Source of the DNA: Improbicoccus pseudotrichonymphae
GTDB lineage: Bacteria > Bacillota > Clostridia > Oscillospirales > Acutalibacteraceae
NCBI GenBank assembly: GCA_036322855.1
Contig: AP027924.1
Span: 124,001-188,000, forward strand
Direction: 5' to 3'
Length of the DNA stretch: 64,000 nucleotides
The position numbers and the translations under genes are program-made. Positions 7,049 to 14,249 of the stretch are shown here, one piece after another (position 1 is the stretch's first letter; the number at the start of each line of letters is the position of its first letter). The notes under the pieces are model-generated. The model had not been told where the DNA came from and searched no databases. It was given only the letters and a program-made list of their open reading frames with translations.

Positions 7049-9304
7049 ATTAAAAAATTAATTGGTTTTTTTACTTTATTGTTTTTTTGTTTTCATGTTG
7101 GTTTGCCGTGCACTTTTTGTGCTTTAAACGGCAGAGAAGTTGTGGTGCTTCACACAGGTGGTATCCACGGGCAAATAGAAAGTAAGCGAAATGACAATAA
7201 ACTAGAAAAAATAGGTTTGGATATAGTCAAAAATGTCAAAGATTCGTTTCCGAATTCTGTTTTGGTCGATGCCGGAAATGCGATTCAAGGTTCTTTTTTG
7301 GGAAAATGTGAAAAAGGCAGTAAAATAATCAATTTAATGAATTTAGTTGGATACGATATTGCTGGTTTGGGTGATCAAGATTTTGAAAATGGCGTAAATG
7401 AAGTAAAAAACATGGCCAAAAAAGCAAATTTTCAAATTTTGTCTGCGAATTTGAAGAATGAAAAAAACAAAGTCTTTTTGGATGGTATTAATGGTAGTAA
7501 TGGGGCAAATTTAATTAAGGAAATTAATGGAATAAGAATAGGATTTTTTGGTATAACAACCAGCGGGACGAAAAATGCCACACCTCCTTCTAAACTAAAA
7601 GGAATATCGTTTGAAGATGAGCTCGAATGTTCGAAGCAACAGGTGAAGAATTTAAAATACAAAAAAAAAGTAGATGTGATAATTGGTATCATGAATTCAG
7701 ATGACGAAATATTTAATAAAATCACCGCTGGAGCTATCGCCGAGAGTATAGGAAAAGATTTAAATATAATAATCAACGGGCATCGTGAAACGAGTATTGA
7801 AAATATAAACGGTGTGACTATATTACAGGCGGGTGAAGAATTATCCGGAATAGGTTGTATAAAAATAAGCTTTAAAAATAATAAATTAAATATAGAAACC
7901 AAACCCATAAGAACCGAAGAAGCTGGAAGCATGTTCAAATCTGATGTTAATATCGAAAGACATATAAATGGTTATCTAAATGAAATAAATTCACAATCTG
8001 AAAAAGTTATTGGTAAAACTCAAAATTCATTATTCGGTGGTATCTTTTTAAATAAAAACATAAATTGTTTTTTCGAAACACCGATGGGAAATCTCGTATG
8101 CGATTCTATGGTATGGCGAATAGAAAAATTAGTTGATAACGATCTTAAAAAATTTAAAAATTTACACATTGTTGCTTATGAAAAAGGCAGCTCAATTAAA
8201 AAGTCAATTAATAAGGGATATATAACAATGTCAAACTTGTTGGAATCTTTGCCGTTGGACAATAAATTAACATGTCAGATTATATCGCCGAAAGATTTAT
8301 TTTCTTTATTGGAGAAAGGATTTGGGAAAATAAAGTTACCGGATAGAAAAAATGGATGTTTTACAGGCAATTTTGGAGAATTTCCTCAGGTATCTGGGAT
8401 TAAAATCGAGTACGATATTACAAAAAAGGCATACGATTATGAAAAAGATGCCGGTGGGAATCGAGTTGTAAATTTGTTTTTGACAGACAAACACGGAAAG
8501 GAAATCGAAAGGCTTTCCCGTGAAGACGACAAACCAAAAATTTTATTTTTGTGTGATGATTATGTTTTACACGAATTTCCATCAATATCTAGTAAAGAAA
8601 TCATATATAAAGAAGATAAAAATCTTTCTAATACTTTATCTGAATATATTCTTCATTTGACATTAGAAAATAATCGCGGCTTTGAATGTCCGTTTTCTAA
8701 AAAAAGAATAGTCATGAAAAATTATAAAAATTATCGCTTTGATGCCGAATTAATCTTAAAAAAATCGGGTGAAATATTACCTTTAACTCAAATAGAAATA
8801 AAAATTGACGACAAACATGGGAAAAAATATTTCACAGATAAAAACGGAAAAATATTTTTGAGAAATTTAGATGGAGGGCCTCACAAAATTTTGGCAAAAT
8901 ACGGCAACGATATTCAAGAAACGTTGGTTAGCAATTTTGGAGATTTAAAAAATATAGAAGTTGTTTTTGATGGTGTTTCTTCCGGCGACGATTACGAAAA
9001 AGTATCGAATATTATAGGGCAAATACCATACAACATAACGAAAGAAGATATAGATTTTATAAATTTCGCGAGAACATCTTATGATTTGTTGGAACAGGAA
9101 TTCAAAGAAATGGTGTTTAATTACCCCAAATTAGAAAACGCAGAGAAAGAAATTTTAAAAATAAGAGGAAATGTATTTACCGAGTTTTTCCCCAATAACA
9201 ACATCAAAAAAATTGCATCTTTATTTTTTTTAATAATTAGTTTTGCCTTGCTTGTTTATATATTTAAAAAATACAAAAACAAACTAAAAATTATGGGAGA
9301 ATAA
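7049..9304 (+). CDS. 5'-nucleotidase/UshA-like surface protein lacking metal ligands
   Basis: The N-terminal half follows the UshA-type metallophosphatase fold motif by motif, but each metal site is altered. LHTNDxHG is LHTGGIHG, DAGDxxQG is DAGNAIQG, the GNHEFD position reads GDQDFENG, and GHxH is GHRE. A C-terminal 5'-nucleotidase-like domain follows (from about residue 290), then a Cna-B/SdrD-like region near residue 600, a TM helix at about 725-742 and a basic tail. The frame has a stop at 7040-7042. The best start is ATT at 7049, 6 bases after AGGTGA, which gives a good signal peptide (MKKLIGFFTLLFFCF). The next acceptable codon is TTG at 7079, which cuts the signal peptide. Probably a binding or structural protein at the cell surface. 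Confidence 0.7.
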   Translation: MKKLIGFFTLLFFCFHVGLPCTFCALNGREVVVLHTGGIHGQIESKRNDNKLEKIGLDIVKNVKDSFPNSVLVDAGNAIQGSFLGKCEKGSKIINLMNLVGYDIAGLGDQDFENGVNEVKNMAKKANFQILSANLKNEKNKVFLDGINGSNGANLIKEINGIRIGFFGITTSGTKNATPPSKLKGISFEDELECSKQQVKNLKYKKKVDVIIGIMNSDDEIFNKITAGAIAESIGKDLNIIINGHRETSIENINGVTILQAGEELSGIGCIKISFKNNKLNIETKPIRTEEAGSMFKSDVNIERHINGYLNEINSQSEKVIGKTQNSLFGGIFLNKNINCFFETPMGNLVCDSMVWRIEKLVDNDLKKFKNLHIVAYEKGSSIKKSINKGYITMSNLLESLPLDNKLTCQIISPKDLFSLLEKGFGKIKLPDRKNGCFTGNFGEFPQVSGIKIEYDITKKAYDYEKDAGGNRVVNLFLTDKHGKEIERLSREDDKPKILFLCDDYVLHEFPSISSKEIIYKEDKNLSNTLSEYILHLTLENNRGFECPFSKKRIVMKNYKNYRFDAELILKKSGEILPLTQIEIKIDDKHGKKYFTDKNGKIFLRNLDGGPHKILAKYGNDIQETLVSNFGDLKNIEVVFDGVSSGDDYEKVSNIIGQIPYNITKEDIDFINFARTSYDLLEQEFKEMVFNYPKLENAEKEILKIRGNVFTEFFPNNNIKKIASLFFLIISFALLVYIFKKYKNKLKIMGE

Positions 9305-9364
9305 TCTTAGCCCCATAAATAATATTTTAATGACTAAAAAACAGAAATATTAGGTCGTTTAAAA

Positions 9365-10042
9365 ATGAAAATTTTAGCTTTTAACACAACTTGTAAAGAA
9401 CTTTCGGTGGCAGTTTTGGAAAATGAATCAGTATTAGTTGAATTAAATTTGAAAACAAAACTAAGCCATAGCGAGGTTTTGTGTCCTGCTATTCGCTTTT
9501 GTACGGAAAAAGCAAATTTAAAAATTAACGATTTGAATTTAATAGCCTCGAGTACGGGTCCGGGATCTTTTACCGGCATACGCATAGGTTTGTCTGTTTT
9601 GCGGGGTATGTCATTGTCGCAAAGTATTCCAACCGTAGGTATATCATGTTGCAGAGCTTTGGCAAGTTCTGTAAATGCCTCAAATACTTTAATCTGTTCG
9701 TTTATAAAAGCCAATAAAAATGAAAATTATTATGGGTTTTTTAAATTGATTGAAAATAAACTAACAAGAATTTGCAAAGATAACATTTCAACGACGGGAA
9801 ATTTAATTGAAAAAATTAAAGAGAAAACAATTTTCGTGGGAGATGTCGAAGTGATATCCTGCTATTGTTTCGATAACAAAATAGAATCAAATGATTTTAT
9901 ATTTATAAACAGCAATATAAAGGCTTCGAATATTGCTAAAGAGGCATACTTTAAATTTTTAGAAAATAAGACATTAAAAAACAATCCTCCAAAGGCAAAT
10001 TACTTGAAATTATCAAAAGCCGAGAGAGAATTACGTAAGTAA
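9365..10042 (+). CDS. tsaB: tRNA threonylcarbamoyladenosine biosynthesis protein TsaB
   Basis: The 225-residue protein matches TsaB (YeaZ), the non-catalytic partner of TsaD in t6A37 tRNA modification. It has the ASKHA-fold N-terminus MKILAFNTTCKELSVAVL and the family-typical GPGSFTGIRIGLSVLRG. The usual neighbours tsaE, rimI and tsaD are not here. The gene stands alone between the surface-protein pair and an IS remnant. Confidence 0.93.
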   Translation: MKILAFNTTCKELSVAVLENESVLVELNLKTKLSHSEVLCPAIRFCTEKANLKINDLNLIASSTGPGSFTGIRIGLSVLRGMSLSQSIPTVGISCCRALASSVNASNTLICSFIKANKNENYYGFFKLIENKLTRICKDNISTTGNLIEKIKEKTIFVGDVEVISCYCFDNKIESNDFIFINSNIKASNIAKEAYFKFLENKTLKNNPPKANYLKLSKAERELRK

Positions 10043-10129
10043 GCACCAGAAAAATAGTTTTTTCAATGATGATTTAATCCCGTTTTATTCTTGCTTTTTT
10101 GCTAATTCTCTAGAAATAAGAAATCTTAT

Positions 10130-10570
10130 ACCTACGTCTATAGAATATACTTAAGAGAGTACAAAACATAATGGCGAAAATCGAGGGATATCAAAATCTT
10201 ATGCGTATAAAACTCTATCAAATGGGTTGAAGATGTGCTCATAAAAGACGGAAGGTTCTACCTTCCGGGATGCAAGGCATTAAAAAAGTGATGTGGAATA
10301 TGAAGTTATTCTAACTGATGCAGCCGAAACACCAATCGAGTATCAAAAAAAACGGACAAAAGCACAAACACCTGATAAAAAACAGTAAGAACAAGCAGAA
10401 AAATATTATTCCGGAAAGAAAAACGACATAAGAAAAACAACATGCTTTAAAATCTCAAGTAGTTGCTGATAAAAAATCTGGACAGATAATTGCACAAATT
10501 TTGCTAATGGCAAAAACATGATTTCGGATTTTTAAAGAGCTAAAACTCGACATAAATTAAAAGTTCAAGG
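10130..10570 (+). mobile_element. degenerate IS5-type transposase remnant
   Basis: No single frame is long, but joined frames read like an IS5-superfamily DDE transposase: SKSYGISESY-like helix-turn-helix, then IKWVEDVLIKDGRFYLPG, then VILTDAAETPIE (the first catalytic Asp region), YYSGKKN, and LKSQVVADKKSGQII. Several stops and frameshifts make it non-functional. No clear terminal inverted repeats were found around it. Confidence 0.6.
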
Positions 10571-10599
10571 CAGTAAAAGAAAGAAGAATACACAACGAT

Positions 10600-10663
10600 A
10601 GCGGCAAATGTGAATCGCAATCCCACACATATGCGATTCACATTTGCCGCTGTGTGTGGGATT
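10600..10663. repeat. interleaved inverted repeats (20-bp and about 11-bp arms)
   Basis: A perfect 20-bp arm, AGCGGCAAATGTGAATCGCA (10600-10619), is inverted at 10632-10651. A second pair, AATCCCACACA (10619-10629) and TGTGTGGGATT (10653-10663), is interleaved with it (order A-B-A'-B'). The two hairpins share space, so a transcript could form either one or a pseudoknot. It sits between the IS5-type remnant and phoU. It may be a scar of transposition or a folded RNA. Confidence 0.8.
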
Positions 10664-10834
10664 ATGTTATATTGCGGTGACAATGATCTGTTATTGCTCT
10701 ACCTGTGTAGTCGGTATATAATATTGCGAAACTGTGTGACATCTAGAAAAATTAAATTTAAGAGTAATAAAGAGATCTGTGCAGCTGGCCAGGTTAATTA
10801 AAAGTCAAACAAGTCGATTTAGGATGGTGCGTTT

Positions 10835-11524
10835 ATGAAAAGTGATTTACAATACGAAAATTTAAATAAACTTCTAGTGAATGTTTTGGATTTGGGAGAA
10901 AAGATTAAAAAAATAATAAATAAAACCATTGAAGCTTTGGGGAATTTGGATGTTAATCTTTCACGCGAAATTAATTTATTTGAATGCGAAATAAATAAAA
11001 TCGAACATGAAATAGAAAATGCATGTATAAAGATTTTGTCTTTATATCATCCTCTTGCATCTGATTTTCGCAAAGTAACCGGTTATTTAAAGTTTATAAC
11101 CGATATGGAAAGAATTTCAGACCAATGCACCGATGTATGTGAGATTATTATTTCCGGAAGTATAGATACAAATTTTTTTTTAGATAAGATTTTAGAAATG
11201 TTTAAAGAAGTTTCCGGCATGTTCGAACGTGTTTTAAATATAATAAAAAATCCAAATGAAACAGAAGCTAATGAAATATGTATTTTTGATGATAAAATAG
11301 ACTCTCTGTTCTCCGGAATAGTTCACAAGATTTGTTGTGTTATTTCCGACAATAAATTAAATGACACCAACAAGTCCGCAAAAAACGAAATTTCTTTAGA
11401 AGTGAGAGCGGCAGTAGATCTTCTTTTTGTGGCCAAATACATAGAAAGAATTGGTGATCATTGTACAAACATCGCCGAATGGGTAATATATGTGGAGAAA
11501 GGATTTCATCCAAATTTGAATTAA
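10835..11524 (+). CDS. phoU: phosphate signalling protein PhoU
   Basis: The 229-residue all-helical protein has two PhoU repeats. The first contains LYHPLASDFRKVTGYLKFITDMERISDQ and the second VRAAVDLLFVAKYIERIGDHCTNIAEW, both with the conserved acidic metal-binding E-R-I-(S/G)-D-(Q/H) pattern. PhoU restrains Pst transport and PhoR signalling. It is monocistronic here, about 15 kb from the pstSCA genes. The ATG follows AGGATGGTG. Confidence 0.95.
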   Translation: MKSDLQYENLNKLLVNVLDLGEKIKKIINKTIEALGNLDVNLSREINLFECEINKIEHEIENACIKILSLYHPLASDFRKVTGYLKFITDMERISDQCTDVCEIIISGSIDTNFFLDKILEMFKEVSGMFERVLNIIKNPNETEANEICIFDDKIDSLFSGIVHKICCVISDNKLNDTNKSAKNEISLEVRAAVDLLFVAKYIERIGDHCTNIAEWVIYVEKGFHPNLN

Positions 11525-11557
11525 TATTTATTTTATGATAAAGTCTCCTAGACGTTC

Positions 11558-11633
11558 GGGGGTATAGCTCATTTGGTAGAGCGCTTGAATGGCATTCAAG
11601 AGGCGAGTGGTTCGAATCCGCTTATCTCCACCA
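11558..11633 (+). tRNA. tRNA-Ala (GGC)
   Basis: A 76-nt cloverleaf with acceptor GGGGGTA / TATCTCC, D-arm GCTCATTTGGTAGAGC, anticodon stem CTTGA/TCAAG around loop ATGGCAT (anticodon GGC), T-arm with TTCGAAT, and an encoded CCA end. It is followed by pseudogene and IS scars. Confidence 0.96.
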
Positions 11634-11701
11634 AGGTTTGATTTAACGGGGAAAATAAAACACTTCCTCTATCTTATTCGATAGTTCCAAAGGGAAGGGG
11701 A

Positions 11702-11929
11702 TTATACCGCGCGCACTATGTCCTTTCCTTTTTCTTGGAATATTAGGTGGGTTCCAATTCTATAAATTAAATAAAATTCTGGGTTTTCAATTTTACTCAA
11801 CAAATTACGAATGTGTGACTCGAGTCCTTCAACGCTCATACTAACATTTTCTACACCAAAATATCTTTCTAGAGTTCCAAAATCTTTAATATTAACAATG
11901 TCGACAATAAATCTAGAATAATCACTAAG
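11702..11929 (-). pseudogene. fragment of an unrecognised protein
   Basis: An open minus-strand frame of about 75 codons between two stops has no usable start codon. It includes FIVDIVNIKDFGTLERYFG and ends QEKGKDIVRAV. It reads like normal coding sequence with balanced hydrophobic spacing, so it is probably the 3' end of a gene whose 5' part was removed by the adjacent IS1-type remnant. I do not recognise the family. Confidence 0.35.
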
Positions 11930-11939
11930 TCACCAGTTT

Positions 11940-12235
11940 GACATTACGAAATAAATATAGTTAAGATGAATTGCAGCGCATAAAAAGCAAAACTGAATTT
12001 TTTATCATTTCTATTTTTTTAGAATAACAATATGTTTTCCTTCCAAATCTTACCAAATAATACCTGAGTAAACGGTTCATTTTTTCTATTGTAAGTGTGT
12101 CGATCAAATTATAAGATTCCCAATCGTTTTATTACTGCAACATGGCTCATACCAAGTAATCTTTCAATTCTCCAAAATCCAATTCCTTACATAACAACAG
12201 CTAAGATAGAGGAATCTAATAGAAGAAATGGGTGA
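11940..12235 (-). mobile_element. IS1-family-type element remnant, copy 2
   Basis: The minus strand reads IERLLGMSHVAVI (the helix-turn-helix block seen in the other copies) and then a block resembling the IS1 C-terminus (FGRKTYCYSKKIEMI). The outer end, ACATTACGAAATAAATATA at 11941, is a mutated copy of the shared terminus GGCATTGCGAAATAAATATA. The middle of the gene is deleted and stops are present. Confidence 0.6.
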
Positions 12236-12252
12236 AAGAGAAATAAATTTTA

Positions 12253-12412
12253 GGTCCTGTTCCTACTATTTTAAACAATCGCATTTTGTTAATTTTTTAT
12301 ATTAAATTGTGTTAAATTTTTTCATAATACACCAGTATTATTTCAAAAATTTGCCTTATTTAATTTAAAAATTATTCAAAAATCGATTATTTAAAATAGT
12401 AGGAACAGGACC
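12253..12412. mobile_element. MITE copy 1 (160 bp)
   Basis: A non-coding 160-bp element with inverted ends GGTCCTGTTCCTACTATTTT / AAAATAGTAGGAACAGGACC, flanked by TA on both sides, consistent with a TA target duplication. A near-identical copy lies at 19707-19867. Its ends resemble those of the neighbouring IS at 12456-13275 (GAGCCTGTTCCCACT). It was probably moved in trans by a related transposase. Confidence 0.9.
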
Positions 12413-12468
12413 TAGATCTTTAAATCATCGGAAATTTCTGCTTCTAAATCAACTAGAGCCTGTTCCCA

Positions 12469-12910
12469 CTAAAAAATTGATACAAAAACAAGAGCGAGTT
12501 GTATAAATCCAATGAACATAATATCTAATTTTTCAAATCTACAAAATATACGACGAAATCCACAAATTCGTCGAAAAAGACGTTCAATTTCATTACACCT
12601 TTTATAGAGAGTTTTATCGTATTCCCAAGGTTTTTTACGATTTTTCTTAGGAGGCACAATAGGACTAAAATTAAGTATTTGAGCAGTATATCGAGTAAGA
12701 TCATCTTCATAAGCTCTGTCCATAACTAAAGGTATTAGTTATCAGGTTTATCTACCGTTTCCATAAGAAGTCTTCCATGCGGTGCATCATGACACTGGCC
12801 TTCACTTAAAATAAAATCAACAGCTCTTTTTTCATTTGCGCATATCATATGAACTTTTGTAGTTAGCCCGCCTTTAGAGCGTCCTATGGCTTGTTTTCCG
12901 TTTTTTTAAA
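12469..12910 (-). pseudogene. IS5-family transposase, second reading frame (OrfB), frameshifted
   Basis: The first part reads QAIGRSKGGLTTKVHMICAN and DFILSEGQCHDAP, the central DDE region. Stops and a frameshift around 12725-12740 interrupt what should read continuously into DRAYEDD. The last part (12469-12723) continues as PPKKNRKKPWEYDKTLYKRC and RLFRRICGFRRI, the C-terminal catalytic Glu region. The gene is therefore broken by a small indel. Confidence 0.82.
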
Positions 12911-13224
12911 GCCCCACAAGCGTCTGTGTGTACTTTGACGCTTCTAGAATCCATAAATAAAGCCTCGGGATTAATTTTAAGAACATTTTGTACGTGCAAT
13001 TCTCTAAATAATTTTTCAATAATACCGACCTCAACCCAACGCCTAAAACGCTTGTATATCACGTGCCAATTTCCAAATTCAGACGGCAGTTTCCTCCATT
13101 TACAGCCGTTTTCACAGATATACAGTAATGCATTTATAAACACCAGATTGTTTACTGCCACATTACCTCTTTGTACATGCAATAAATTTTTAATTTTTTC
13201 ATATCCTTCTTCTGTTATTTCCAT
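12874..13224 (-). CDS. IS5-family transposase, first reading frame (OrfA)
   Basis: The 116-residue product has the DUF4096/transposase-4 N-terminal domain (GCKWRKLPSEFGNWHVIYKRFRRW) and runs into the first catalytic Asp region, ALFMDSRSVKVHTDACG. IS427-group elements fuse this frame to the next by programmed frameshifting; an A/T-rich run lies near the end of this frame. The start is ATG at 13224. Function is lost because the second frame is broken. Confidence 0.85.
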   Translation of the reverse strand: MEITEEGYEKIKNLLHVQRGNVAVNNLVFINALLYICENGCKWRKLPSEFGNWHVIYKRFRRWVEVGIIEKLFRELHVQNVLKINPEALFMDSRSVKVHTDACGALKKRKTSHRTL

Positions 13225-13278
13225 CTATTTTATTATAGTATTTTTTGTTTATTTTTTTTTAGTGGGAACAGGCTCTAG

Positions 13279-13855
13279 AATTCTTAATATCATTGAGTTT
13301 TCAAAAAAGTATAAAGATGAATTCACAAAGATTATTACTAATGAAAATTACAAACAAACAGAGCTAAAACAACGTATGAATCAAGAAAAACTAAGAGAAT
13401 TTATTAAAAGAGACCAAAATTTTGATTCGATATGTGAGAAATTCTATGAAGATAAAGTAATGGGAATTCTCAGTGAACAAAGGTTTCTAAAACATTCTGC
13501 CAAGTTTGAAGATGAGCAATTGGAGTTAAGAAAGAAAATAAAACATCTCAAAGAGATAGTCGTTCAAGAAAAAGCCAATGAAATGAATAGCAATAATTTT
13601 TTGAAACTGACAAAGAAATACGAAAATATGACAAAACTTAATTTTGAAATTCTTCATGAATTTATAGACAAGATTATAGTTCATCATAGAGAAATAATAA
13701 ATGAAACCAGATATCAAAAAATTGAAGTCTATTACAGATTCATTGGCAAAATAGAAACACCTGATGCAGAAAAGTTTGATACATTAACAACCAAAGAAAT
13801 CTTTGGCAAACAAGGAGGATATTTCGGAAATGAAAATGCAAAAAAAGATTTTTAA
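13279..13855 (+). pseudogene. large serine recombinase, C-terminal fragment
   Basis: About 190 codons match the C-terminal part of the intact recombinase at 57501-59201: a coiled-coil region (DEFTKIITNENYKQ, FEDEQLELRKKIKHLKEIV) and the DUF4368-type block NFEILHEFIDKIIVHHRE. The catalytic resolvase domain and zinc ribbon are gone, and the break lies exactly at the right end of the IS5-family element. It ends 58 bases from the 3' end of tRNA-Leu, the same geometry as the intact recombinase and tRNA-Ser. It is a relic of an older integrated element. Confidence 0.85.
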
Positions 13856-13889
13856 AAAGATCTCGAAAAAGACCATTAAATAAAAAACT

Positions 13890-13907
13890 AGTGCCCTTAT
13901 GGGCACT
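13890..13907 (-). terminator. terminator of tRNA-Leu
   Basis: A 7-bp stem AGTGCCC / GGGCACT with a TTAT loop is followed, on the minus strand, by AGTTTTTTAT. It lies just downstream of the tRNA-Leu 3' end. Confidence 0.75.
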
Positions 13908-13912
13908 TACGC

Positions 13913-13997
13913 TGGTGCGGATGACAGGACTCGAACCTGCAAGAATTAATTCACTGGGTTCTAAGCCCAGTACGTTTACCGATTTCGCCACATCCGC
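13913..13997 (-). tRNA. tRNA-Leu (UAG)
   Basis: An 85-nt class II tRNA on the minus strand: acceptor GCGGATG / CATCCGC with encoded CCA, anticodon stem CTGGG/CCCAG around loop CTTAGAA (anticodon TAG), a long variable arm, and T-loop TTCGAGT. Its 3' end faces the recombinase fragment, suggesting it once served as an attachment site. Confidence 0.96.
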
Positions 13998-14176
13998 CTA
14001 AGTCAACCGAACAAACTTCGCCCAAATAATCAAATGAGCTTCGTTTAAAACAATTTCCATTCCAAAAATTATATCAGTAATGAAATAATTTTTGAAATTT
14101 TTTGTTATTTGTGGATTTCAAAAGAGTTAATGGAGCATTAACTTTTTCTAAATTTTAGTATTTTTTCATAAAAAAT

Positions 14177-14205
14177 TTGATTTTATTTTAAATTATATGT
14201 ATATT
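14177..14205 (+). promoter_or_regulatory. sigma-A-type promoter of the giant surface protein gene
   Basis: TTGATT (14177-14182) and TATATT (14200-14205) are separated by 17 bases, about 45 bases upstream of the likely start codon. The region is AT-rich, so chance matches are possible. Confidence 0.5.
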
Positions 14206-14249
14206 TTTCACGATAAGCTCTCATATTTTTCAAAAGTGTGGTGTTTCTT

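Larger units (their letters stand above)
12456..13275 (-). mobile_element. IS5-family (IS427-like) insertion sequence, inactivated
   Basis: The 820-bp element has perfect inverted ends GAGCCTGTTCCCACTAAAAAA / TTTTTTAGTGGGAACAGGCTC and a TA on each side (12454-12455, 13276-13277). Size, TA duplication and a two-frame transposase match the IS427 group of the IS5 family. The transposase is on the minus strand. The second frame is broken near 12725-12740, so this copy cannot move itself. It abuts the 5' edge of the serine-recombinase fragment at 13279. Confidence 0.9.

Noticed and set aside
10610..10801. 63-residue frame
   Set aside because: It is made of the inverted repeat and AT-rich DNA, with no homology or ribosome-binding site.
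12926..13855. 309-residue plus-strand frame
   Set aside because: It joins the antisense of the IS transposase to the recombinase fragment through the IS end; no single protein is implied.
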